Source: Pseudobutyrivibrio ruminis
GTDB lineage: Bacteria; Bacillota; Clostridia; Lachnospirales; Lachnospiraceae
Assembly (NCBI RefSeq): GCF_015057245.1
Contig: NZ_SVET01000026.1
Span: 1-27,362, forward strand
DNA length: 27,362 bases
Reading direction: 5' to 3'
This document shows positions 15,623 through 23,557 of this stretch, piece after piece. How positions within the stretch are numbered: position 1 is the stretch's first letter; the number at the start of each line of letters is the position of its first letter. Below the pieces are notes generated by a model. It ran no database searches. It was given only the letters and a program-made list of their open reading frames with translations, and was not told where the DNA came from. The position numbers and the translations under genes are program-made.

Positions 15623-16748
15623 ACCACATTTTATATTTTCCACTTAGTGCCAGCATAGCAAACATGTACAAGCAATTGTCATAATATCTTCTATCACCCG
15701 TTCTAAGTGGAGTGTTCCAAAAATCTTCTACTGCTTTGAGACTCCACTGATTGTCAGAAGCTAAGCTTGCCTGAGCAATTGTAGCAGTGAGTCCCACTGG
15801 ATGAAGTGCTTTGCCTTCAATAGGGGTGCCGTCTATTGCATAGATTCCACGGTTGTTTTCTTCTGGCAGTGTGTAGAAGAAGTTTTGCAGATTGTTTGCT
15901 GTATTTCTACTCCACTGTAAAAAGTCTTTGTCTTCCGTATCATCTTTTGTCCATTCATAATTCAAGCCTATATTTGCAATAGTTCTGTAGGCATCACTGT
16001 AAAACCAATCATGTCTACCACCAAAGTTTCCATCATCAGGATATGGTGTTCCGTCGTAAAAGCTATACTCTGGAGAAAGTCCAGTTGATGGATGGCATGC
16101 TATCCTGAGGAAATCTCTGCTTGCCTGTGCTGCCTTCCTCCAGAATTCTTTATCCTCTGGATAACAGTTTTCGGCAAACAACTCGTAAAAATGAGGCAGA
16201 TGATATGATGGATCTGTAAACTCTAAGCCTGGCACAAACTTGATTAAGCCATCATCACTCCACATGTTGTGACCACCGTAAAGCTCTTCGTGATGAATAC
16301 AGGTTTTCAGAAGTTCCTTCGCCATCTGGCTATAGTTATATATTCCAGTCCCATCTCCCCATCTATGGCTTGCAAAAATAAGAGCCATAGCGAAAAATTC
16401 CTCACCATCTGGAGCTGGGCCATCAGAGAATTTCTCGCCATTAGTCCCTATGGACCAGGCAAAATAGCCTTTATTTTCTCCCTGGCTCAAATACATGTTT
16501 GTCATGGCCCAGTTCCAAAGTTGATCAAACTCCTTCTTCTTATCCATCTGAACGCAAATCATCATGCCATATGAAATGCCTTCAGTTCTGGTGTCGTTGT
16601 TTCCTGTGTCAACAAGATACCCCATAGTCTGATCATCAGTTGTGTAAAAGAATTTGTCATTGCCATAGAAAATCTCATTAAATGTCTCTTCTACTCTGGC
16701 ATTTATTTCTTCACCTGTTTTTCCTATTTCTAAAAATACATTTCTCAT
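15621..16748 (-). CDS. Reducing-end xylose-releasing exo-oligoxylanase (GH8)
   Basis: The 375-residue GH8 inverting enzyme would remove single xylose units from the reducing end of xylo-oligosaccharides (Rex activity, EC 3.2.1.156). It has the GH8 general-acid segment RTEGISYGMM with Glu56, SDGPAPDGEEFFAMAL with Asp114, and FYSDAYRTIANI with Asp252 at the position of the catalytic base in Rex enzymes. There is no signal peptide or carbohydrate-binding module, so it acts on oligosaccharides taken up by the ABC system whose second permease gene ends seven bases before it. AAAGG precedes the ATG closely. It is last in the operon. Endoxylanase is less likely given the cytoplasmic location and close match to Rex-type sequences. 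Confidence 0.92.
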   Translation of the reverse strand: MRNVFLEIGKTGEEINARVEETFNEIFYGNDKFFYTTDDQTMGYLVDTGNNDTRTEGISYGMMICVQMDKKKEFDQLWNWAMTNMYLSQGENKGYFAWSIGTNGEKFSDGPAPDGEEFFAMALIFASHRWGDGTGIYNYSQMAKELLKTCIHHEELYGGHNMWSDDGLIKFVPGLEFTDPSYHLPHFYELFAENCYPEDKEFWRKAAQASRDFLRIACHPSTGLSPEYSFYDGTPYPDDGNFGGRHDWFYSDAYRTIANIGLNYEWTKDDTEDKDFLQWSRNTANNLQNFFYTLPEENNRGIYAIDGTPIEGKALHPVGLTATIAQASLASDNQWSLKAVEDFWNTPLRTGDRRYYDNCLYMFAMLALSGKYKMW

Positions 16749-16755
16749 AATGCCT

Positions 16756-17652
16756 TTATTCCTTTACGCCTCCAAGTGTCAGTCCAGTTACGAAGTATTT
16801 CTGAAGGAATGGATAAATGCAAATTATAGGAAGCATTGTGATAATTGTCGCTGCTGCTCTAACGGATGTTGGAGTTACGGAACCGTTAGAATTCTTCATA
16901 GACTCAGCAGACGAGCTTTGGTTGGTTACAGAAGAAAGGAGTTTCATTAATTCGTACTGCAATGTTGTTAAGTCATCACTCATTCTGTTATAAAGCATTG
17001 CATCGAACCAAGAGTTCCACTGACCAACAGCTACGAAAAGAGCGACAGTTGCGTAAACAGGCTTGCACAGAGGTGATATTATCTTTAGGAAAATTGTTGT
17101 ATAGCCCGCTCCGTCCAACTGTGCCGACTCTTCCAAACTATCTGGAATACCCTTCATGTAGGTTCTAATAACAAGCATGTTAAAAGCAGAGATCATTCCT
17201 GGAATCACATAAACTGCAAAACTGTTTGTTAGACCAAGTGACTTATATAGGAGAAAGGTTGGAATAAGTCCGCCATTAACATACATTGTTATTACCCAAA
17301 ATAAGGATACTTGTTTGGCAAATATAAAATCTTTTCTACTTACAATAAATGCTAATATCGCATTTGATACTAAAGCTAAAAGTGTTCCAATAATTGTTCT
17401 TGCAACAGTAATAAATGCACCTGTTATCAGATTATCTTTCTGAAGTACTGTGGTGTAATTTTTCCAAGTAAATACACGTGGCCATAAATAAATTCCGCCT
17501 CTTAATGCATCTGTACCGTCGTTCAAAGAAATTGCTAAAGTATTCAATACCGGATAAAGAGTGATTACTACGAAAGCAATCATGAAAATTGTATTGAATA
17601 TTCTAAAGGCCAAATCGGCACCAGAAATCTTCTTTCTCTTTTTCTTATTCAT
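16756..17652 (-). CDS. Carbohydrate ABC transporter permease (LplC/MalG type)
   Basis: The 298-residue protein has about six membrane segments and the inner-membrane permease EAA loop in the form EESAQLDGAGYTTIFLKIISPLCKP (from residue 174), which contacts the ATPase. YPVLNTLAISLNDG near the N-terminus is typical of the LplC branch of CUT1 permeases. It pairs with the LplB-like permease 12 bases upstream to form the xylo-oligosaccharide channel. AAGGGGG precedes the ATG by seven bases. Confidence 0.93.
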   Translation of the reverse strand: MNKKKRKKISGADLAFRIFNTIFMIAFVVITLYPVLNTLAISLNDGTDALRGGIYLWPRVFTWKNYTTVLQKDNLITGAFITVARTIIGTLLALVSNAILAFIVSRKDFIFAKQVSLFWVITMYVNGGLIPTFLLYKSLGLTNSFAVYVIPGMISAFNMLVIRTYMKGIPDSLEESAQLDGAGYTTIFLKIISPLCKPVYATVALFVAVGQWNSWFDAMLYNRMSDDLTTLQYELMKLLSSVTNQSSSAESMKNSNGSVTPTSVRAAATIITMLPIICIYPFLQKYFVTGLTLGGVKE

Positions 17653-17664
17653 TGCCTAGCCCCC

Positions 17665-18582
17665 TTAGAATAATCTTTCTTCACCATGTCGTTTTGCAAT
17701 TCGGTTACAAATTACAATCAACACTATACTTACTACACTCTTGAAAATACCTGCTGCAGTACCGATTGCATAATCGCCCTGGCTGATACCCCATTTCAAT
17801 ACATAAATATCAATTGTCTGAGATACGTTTATAACAAGACCATTTCCAAGTAAGTACTGAATTTCAAAGCCTGCATTCAATACATTTCCGATATTCATCA
17901 GAAGTAAAATCATGATTGTAGGTTTAATACCTGGCAAAGTAACATGCTTGATTTTTGCCCATCTTCCAGCTCCATCGATTGCTGCAGCCTCATACAAAGA
18001 AGGATCAATAGCTGTGATTGCTGCCAAATAGATAATGGCGTTCCATCCTGTTTCCTTCCATACATTTGCAAAGGCAACGATTGGCCAAAAGTATTTTTCA
18101 TGTGCAAAAAAGTTGATTGGCTGTTCCACTAAATTAAAGTTTAAAAGCAACTGATTAATAATTCCTGTTCCTGAAAGTGCATCATGAAGAATTCCTGTAA
18201 CAATAATCCAAGAAAGGAAATGTGGAAGGTAAGAAATTGTTTGAACAACCTTTTTGCCACCTTGGCAGGCAATCTCATTTAGCAAGATTGCAAATAAGAT
18301 TGCCATGAAAAATGTTACAGCCAAGTTGATAACACCCATTGCAAGGGTATTTCTAATTACTCTCAAAAATGTGACATCAGAGAACAAGCGAATAAATTTA
18401 TCAAAGCCTATAAACTTGGAATGCAATAGTCCAGTTACTGGTTTGTAATCCTGAAATGCCATTACCCATCCTGCAAGAGGTAGATAATAGAATACAACTC
18501 CATATACAACTATTACTGCAGCCCATATCAAAAGTACCTTTTGATGTTTTAATTGTGTTAGGCTAATTGATTTTTTATTCAT
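17665..18582 (-). CDS. Carbohydrate ABC transporter permease (LplB type)
   Basis: The 305-residue protein has six predicted membrane segments and the EAA loop EAAAIDGAGRWAKIKHVTLPGI (from residue 198). The N-terminus (VFYYLPLAGWVMAFQDYKP) is characteristic of the LplB/YtcP-type CUT1 permeases that serve oligosaccharides. Its ATG overlaps the solute-binding protein stop (ATGAATAA), giving an 8-base overlap and probable translational coupling. Its partners are that lipoprotein and the LplC-like permease downstream. Confidence 0.94.
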   Translation of the reverse strand: MNKKSISLTQLKHQKVLLIWAAVIVVYGVVFYYLPLAGWVMAFQDYKPVTGLLHSKFIGFDKFIRLFSDVTFLRVIRNTLAMGVINLAVTFFMAILFAILLNEIACQGGKKVVQTISYLPHFLSWIIVTGILHDALSGTGIINQLLLNFNLVEQPINFFAHEKYFWPIVAFANVWKETGWNAIIYLAAITAIDPSLYEAAAIDGAGRWAKIKHVTLPGIKPTIMILLLMNIGNVLNAGFEIQYLLGNGLVINVSQTIDIYVLKWGISQGDYAIGTAAGIFKSVVSIVLIVICNRIAKRHGEERLF

Positions 18583-20245
18583 ACTTAGCAGCCTCTTCTA
18601 TTCTTCTATCAAGCTCTGTCTGCATCTCAGAGAGGAAATCCTCTGGATGACATGCATTGTATGCTTCCATGTACTCATCCCAGGCGGCATCGAAATCGTC
18701 AGCCATTACAACCTTTGGAAGATACTGGTGTTTTGTCTCACCCATAAGTGTCCAAGCTGTACCACCTGGTGTTGATGTTGTCATTGAATTTGAGAATGTG
18801 TACATTGGATACCATGGTCCTGGTGCTGGAGATGTACCAAGCATTTCAACATATGTCTTCACACCATATGCTGCAAAACAATTTTTTACAGAATCTGAAA
18901 GTCCATCATAGAACTCATCTTCCTGACCATCAGGTCTCATAGCATTCTTTCCATCACGGCTAGTGCCTACCCACTGTGGGAAATATGAATATGAGCATAA
19001 ATGTGATGCCTTGTATGCTGTATCTGACGCATTGTTTCTCATTTCCTGTGTACGAGAGAACATACCGTCATCACCTACAACGTAATCTACACCTTCTACA
19101 CCCCAGAATCTAAGGTCATGTACTTCCTGTCCCAAAAGATCATTTACAAACTGAAGTGCGCCTTCAACATCTTCGCAGCTAGTTGTAATTGCAAGACCTG
19201 AAGAAACGTTTAACTCTCCGCCTGAATTGTGCCACTGATTTGTAATGCTTTCATCAATAGTTATTGGTAGAGGAACGTATTGACATCCCTGCTTATCAAG
19301 ACCTGCTGACTTAATAGCATCTTCTGCGTTATATGCAAAATCCCACCACTGGTCAATCATACCAAGAACACGACCTGTAGAAAGCTTTGCGATGTACTCA
19401 TCATATGTCTGTGTGAATGACTCCTGATCTACGATACCCTTCTTGTACTCTTCATTTAACTTCTTGAAATATGCAACAGCTGTATCAGTTGTATTGTAAT
19501 CGATAATCTTTTGTGTTTCTGGGTCTACGATTACAGAACCATCATTTGGATAACCATCAAGGAACTGTGGTGCATTTTCCAAACAGAAGTATCTCCAGTC
19601 ATCGCAAAGGATTGTGTAAGGAATATTCTCTGTACCATCTTCCATTGTTGGATTAGCTTCGTTGTATGCTTCAATTAAATCGAAGTACTGATCCATTGTG
19701 CGAACTTCTGGATATCCTGCCCACTCAAGCACTCTTGTCTGAATCCAAAAAGCCTCACCGTTTTGTGTACATTCTCTTTCTTCTCCATAGATGTTTGTGA
19801 ACTGTGGAATCCAGTAAATATGTCCATCATCCTGTCGAATAGCATCCCACTCCTGATCTGTGAAGAATTCCTTAATATTTGGATATTTGTCAATATAATC
19901 ATCAAGTGCAACTAATGCTCCAGCTTCATATAACTGAACAGAACCATTACCACCATCAATAAAATCTGGATACTCGCCACCAGCAATAAATGTTCCTACA
20001 GCCTCCTCAGCTGTCTGTCCTGTAAGCCAAGTCTCTTTTACCTTGCAACCTGTCTTTTCAGCGATAAGCTGCTGAACCTCATTGTCATCATTAATTTCTG
20101 TACCTGGAACTGCAAAGAATGCCGTGAATTCTTTGATTCCATCTTCGTTAACTGCTCCGCCATGTCCTGCTGTTTTGCCGCATCCAGCCAACATAGAGGT
20201 AAGCATTGTAGTAATTAATAATGTGCTTACTACTCTTTTTTTCAT
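18575..20245 (-). CDS. Extracellular solute-binding lipoprotein (LplA type)
   Basis: The 556-residue protein starts with a lipoprotein signal (KKR, hydrophobic core, LAGC), so Cys22 would be lipidated and the protein held on the outer face of the membrane. The mature part is a large type of CUT1 binding protein (FIAGGEYPDFIDGG near residues 87-100; YWIPQFTNIYGE; long C-terminal helical lobe). Its length of over 500 residues is typical of oligosaccharide-binding members in Firmicutes. Xylo-oligosaccharides are the inferred ligand from the GH8, GH43 and GH3 neighbours. AGGAGGG lies five bases before the ATG. It is the first gene after the regulator terminator, so it is likely the most strongly induced product of the locus. 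Confidence 0.93.
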   Translation of the reverse strand: MKKRVVSTLLITTMLTSMLAGCGKTAGHGGAVNEDGIKEFTAFFAVPGTEINDDNEVQQLIAEKTGCKVKETWLTGQTAEEAVGTFIAGGEYPDFIDGGNGSVQLYEAGALVALDDYIDKYPNIKEFFTDQEWDAIRQDDGHIYWIPQFTNIYGEERECTQNGEAFWIQTRVLEWAGYPEVRTMDQYFDLIEAYNEANPTMEDGTENIPYTILCDDWRYFCLENAPQFLDGYPNDGSVIVDPETQKIIDYNTTDTAVAYFKKLNEEYKKGIVDQESFTQTYDEYIAKLSTGRVLGMIDQWWDFAYNAEDAIKSAGLDKQGCQYVPLPITIDESITNQWHNSGGELNVSSGLAITTSCEDVEGALQFVNDLLGQEVHDLRFWGVEGVDYVVGDDGMFSRTQEMRNNASDTAYKASHLCSYSYFPQWVGTSRDGKNAMRPDGQEDEFYDGLSDSVKNCFAAYGVKTYVEMLGTSPAPGPWYPMYTFSNSMTTSTPGGTAWTLMGETKHQYLPKVVMADDFDAAWDEYMEAYNACHPEDFLSEMQTELDRRIEEAAKYE

Positions 20246-20271
20246 ATAAACCCTCCTTTTATTCGGGAACC

Positions 20272-20352
20272 TTTCTCCCTCTTTTATGGTATTATTTTAG
20301 GAAAAATCACAATTGAAAACATCCGAGAAACTATAGATAAAAGGGGGAGAAA
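20272..20352. promoter_or_regulatory. Inverted repeats flanking the candidate promoter of the transporter operon
   Basis: TTTCTCCCTCTTTTAT (20272-20287) is complementary at 15 of 16 positions to ATAAAAGGGGGAGAAA (20337-20352). The second copy is also one arm of the terminator after the response regulator gene. Between the repeats lies a plausible minus-strand -10 TAAAAT (20299-20294) with no good -35, which suggests activation by the adjacent response regulator. Whether the repeats act as DNA sites or as RNA arms is open. Confidence 0.35.
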
Positions 20353-20370
20353 CTTTACATTTCTCCCCCT
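20342..20370 (-). terminator. Terminator after the response regulator gene
   Basis: AGGGGGAGAAA (20342-20352) and TTTCTCCCCCT (20360-20370) pair perfectly over 11 bp around a 7-nt loop. On the minus strand the stem begins seven bases after the response regulator stop codon and is followed by TTTATC, a short T run. It should reduce read-through from the regulator operon into the transporter genes. Confidence 0.75.
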
Positions 20371-20376
20371 CAAATT

Positions 20377-21960
20377 TTAGACGGCCATATTCTTTTTATA
20401 CTTTGTAGGGGTACATCCCTTTGCCTCAATAAACTTGTTTACAAAGTAATCAACATCCTTGTAGCCCACCATTTCAGCTACTTCATATATTTTCATATCG
20501 CTTTTACGAAGTAGCTTTGCAGCTTCATTTAGGCGCTGTTCATTAAGATAATCTTTAAATGAACAACCATATTTTTTCCTGAAAACCTGACCTAAATATG
20601 CTGAATTAATATAGTATTTTTCGCTAAGCTCTCTAAGGGTCAAATTGCTGGCATAATTTCTTTTGATTTCATCTTCTATCTGACCAAGCACACCCTTGGA
20701 TACGTTTTTGCGTAGCTGTGTTATATAATCGCCGTAAGCATAAGCCATTTTGCAAAGATGAGTCCGGCCACCTCGTCTAATTCCCTCTTCTGAGGTACTT
20801 TCCAAAATCATTCTAAGAATCTCTTCCTGATTGACTTCATTATCAAGCTCACTGGCCAAATGTATAAGCTGAAATAATAGGTAATTGATATTTAGATTCA
20901 TAGTGGATTCAGTGACACCAGTATTTTTCATTTCCTGATAAAACTCATCTACTCTTTTTCTTATTTCGACATGCTCCCCATCTTCGATTGCCTCTATAAG
21001 GTTGTCTAGCTGTTTCTTACAAATAAGTATGCCTGTATCAGTGATTTTGTATTCATCTTCATAGTAATAGATGTTTTTCTTTTCCCTAAATCCCTGGAGA
21101 GAACGAAGCATATTGGCTGTTCCATATGATTTTGAAATATTCCTAATACCAGAGACATTTTTACCTACAAGCATTGTGATTTCTAGATTCGTATTTACGA
21201 TAAGGTAATCGTAGAATCGTTTTAAATATTCCTCAGTGGTAAGCTGTAGCTTTTGTCCCATTGAGTCTGTATAGATGAAGCCTATATCATAGGTTTTCTC
21301 ACTGTCAGAAACATCCATAATACATAAAGCAAAATCATTTTTCAGGAATTCATCAGCTGCCAAATATAGTTTGTTGAGTTGTTCCTTCTTTTCTTCATCA
21401 GAATAATCCTCGGATAAGGTAGCAACATCCAGCTGCACCTCTACATAACACATATCCTCATCCACATTGATTTTATCTGATATGCATTCAATATTTGTTT
21501 TATCGTATTTGCCTCTAAGAAGAGACATTATATTTCTATCAAGATAAGCCTTATCCTTCTTTGCCTTCTCTTGAATCTCAATGATTTTTTCCTTGTTTAA
21601 AGCAGCAATCTTTCTAAGAATGACAAGTAATTGCTCCTTTTCCACAGGCTTTAAAATATACTCTACACATCCATGCTTTAATGCTTCCTGGGCGTATCCA
21701 AACTCCGCATATCCGCTAAGAATCACATAGTATATCTCATCATTTAGCTTTCGAACTTCCTTTAAAAGTTCGATTCCATCCATTAGTGGCATTTTTATGT
21801 CAGCTATGACAAGATCAACTGGCTGTTTCTTTATGAACTCAAACGCTTCTTTTCCATTTACAGCAGTGTAGATTTCATAACCTTCGGCTTCCCAGTCAAC
21901 AAGCACCTTTAATCCCTGTAGAATAAACGGTTCATCATCCACTAACAAAACTTTTAACAT
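20377..21960 (-). CDS. YesN-like response regulator (REC + AraC HTH)
   Basis: The 527-residue protein has an N-terminal receiver domain (1-120) with the acidic pocket VDDE, phosphoacceptor Asp54 in IADIKMP, and a conserved Lys in YILKPVEKE. A long central region of about 300 residues with no recognised fold follows, as is usual in YesN proteins. A C-terminal AraC DNA-binding domain spans about 430-523 (LTLRELSEKYYINSAYLGQVFRKKYGCSFKDYLNEQRL; KIYEVAEMVGYKDVDYFVNKF). It is the partner of the kinase encoded just upstream, whose stop overlaps its ATG (TAATG). The predicted target is the transporter promoter directly downstream, and perhaps the GH3 promoter at the head of the locus. Confidence 0.95.
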   Translation of the reverse strand: MLKVLLVDDEPFILQGLKVLVDWEAEGYEIYTAVNGKEAFEFIKKQPVDLVIADIKMPLMDGIELLKEVRKLNDEIYYVILSGYAEFGYAQEALKHGCVEYILKPVEKEQLLVILRKIAALNKEKIIEIQEKAKKDKAYLDRNIMSLLRGKYDKTNIECISDKINVDEDMCYVEVQLDVATLSEDYSDEEKKEQLNKLYLAADEFLKNDFALCIMDVSDSEKTYDIGFIYTDSMGQKLQLTTEEYLKRFYDYLIVNTNLEITMLVGKNVSGIRNISKSYGTANMLRSLQGFREKKNIYYYEDEYKITDTGILICKKQLDNLIEAIEDGEHVEIRKRVDEFYQEMKNTGVTESTMNLNINYLLFQLIHLASELDNEVNQEEILRMILESTSEEGIRRGGRTHLCKMAYAYGDYITQLRKNVSKGVLGQIEDEIKRNYASNLTLRELSEKYYINSAYLGQVFRKKYGCSFKDYLNEQRLNEAAKLLRKSDMKIYEVAEMVGYKDVDYFVNKFIEAKGCTPTKYKKNMAV

Positions 21961-23546
21961 TAAATCATCCCCTTTAAATACATCATTGGAATTGTAATTT
22001 GAAATAAGGTCCCCGTACCTATTTCTGACTCCATATCAAACATAACATCATCTTCTGATATCATCTTTAATCTAACGCATGCATTTACAATTCCAACTCT
22101 ACCTTTCTCCTTTAACATAGAAATATCGGCATTACGCATATTCTCCAGCAGTTCATTTGCTATATCTTCTGGAATTCCGCTTCCTGTATCCTCTATTTCT
22201 ATAATTACATTTTCGCCTTTAACGTATATACGAACAAAAATCCATCCCGGTGTGGTTTTACTTTCAATACCGTGAACAACTGCATTTTCCACAAATGTTA
22301 CAAGGGTCAGCTTTGGTATCAACAGTTTTCTGCATTCATCCTCAATATCTATTTCAAAAGAAAGCCTATCTCCAAATCTGTATTTTTGAAGTTGCAAATA
22401 TGCCTCTACAAAATTCAACTCGTTTTCAATTGCTATTATGTCATCGTTCCATTCGGTATATTGTCGTTGTAGCTTTGCTAAATGCTCCACCATTTTGGCT
22501 GTTTCCTCTTCCTTTTTAAGAAGAGAATGCATTCGAATACTCTCTAGCGCATTAAACAGAAAGTGTGGATTTATCTGGCTGTGAAGTGCTATTAACTCTG
22601 CATTCTTTCTGGCCACCACAGCTTCCTGCTCTCGCAGTCTGTTTTTCAAATTGGTGTGCATTAAACTGCTAACAAACAACGGCAAAGCAATATTTATTAC
22701 AATTAAAAACAATAGCTGATACCATCGTTTTCTGAACAAATCAATAAAACTGTAATCAGTATCTTTTATTTTGATTTCCAGTTTTTGTCCGTAAACCTCA
22801 CACTCCTGAGAATATGCAATATTCTCAAGCAACTCCTTGTTAGCATATTCCTTGCTTACATTACTATATTTTCCATTGGACATTAACACTCTTGTATCAT
22901 CACAAATGTATGCCTTATATGGATAATTCAGATTTTCGATATCATCCACACACTTTGAATAATCTATCTTTATCAGCAATATATTAGGCGAATTATATTT
23001 GTAATAGTTTAATCGCTGAAAATAATAAATTGTTCTTTGAATGGCTCCTGTTGGCTGTTTTGTCATTCCAAAATAAAGTCCCTTATTCAAATGAGATGTC
23101 AAAATGTAGTCATACCAGTCTGTCCCTATCGCCTTGGTAATCTTTTGAAATTCCGCTCCATTTGTAATGGTATTGTTATCCAAATATATGCGATATTCCA
23201 TACCAGACTGACCTGTTACTAGCTTTAAAAGTGTATCATCAAAAAATGTCTGATAGGCGTTGTAGTATTCAAGATTCGATGAGTATTCCTTGTGTAAAAA
23301 CCTATGAACATAAAGACTGCTGTATAAAGCATTTCCCAGCTTAGCAGCCTCATCAACTTGATTAAAAAAAGTGTAATTTATGGCATTGGCTTCATTTTCC
23401 ATCTGATGAAGAATGGAAGATTTTTCTGAATTATATATGGACTTGAAAACAAAACCATCTGAAATAATTATTGGAAGCACTACGCAAAGGATATATAAAA
23501 GGGCCATCTTCCTTTTTACTTCAAGCTTATTAAAAAACCTTTTCAT
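21960..23546 (-). CDS. YesM-like sensor histidine kinase
   Basis: The 528-residue membrane protein has a hydrophobic segment at about 13-33, an extracellular sensor of about 240 residues, and a second membrane segment at about 275-294. The cytoplasmic kinase is of the His_kinase (LytS/YesM) type: phosphoacceptor His328 in SQINPHFLFNALE, N-box Asn421 in FVENAVVHG, and G-box DTGSGIP (453-459). Only about 33 residues separate the second membrane segment from the His, so a full HAMP domain is missing. The start has AAGGG eight bases upstream and lies 11 bases after the GH43 stop. It probably detects xylo-oligosaccharides directly, or through the binding protein. Confidence 0.94.
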   Translation of the reverse strand: MKRFFNKLEVKRKMALLYILCVVLPIIISDGFVFKSIYNSEKSSILHQMENEANAINYTFFNQVDEAAKLGNALYSSLYVHRFLHKEYSSNLEYYNAYQTFFDDTLLKLVTGQSGMEYRIYLDNNTITNGAEFQKITKAIGTDWYDYILTSHLNKGLYFGMTKQPTGAIQRTIYYFQRLNYYKYNSPNILLIKIDYSKCVDDIENLNYPYKAYICDDTRVLMSNGKYSNVSKEYANKELLENIAYSQECEVYGQKLEIKIKDTDYSFIDLFRKRWYQLLFLIVINIALPLFVSSLMHTNLKNRLREQEAVVARKNAELIALHSQINPHFLFNALESIRMHSLLKKEEETAKMVEHLAKLQRQYTEWNDDIIAIENELNFVEAYLQLQKYRFGDRLSFEIDIEDECRKLLIPKLTLVTFVENAVVHGIESKTTPGWIFVRIYVKGENVIIEIEDTGSGIPEDIANELLENMRNADISMLKEKGRVGIVNACVRLKMISEDDVMFDMESEIGTGTLFQITIPMMYLKGMI

Positions 23547-23557
23547 ATATCATGCCC

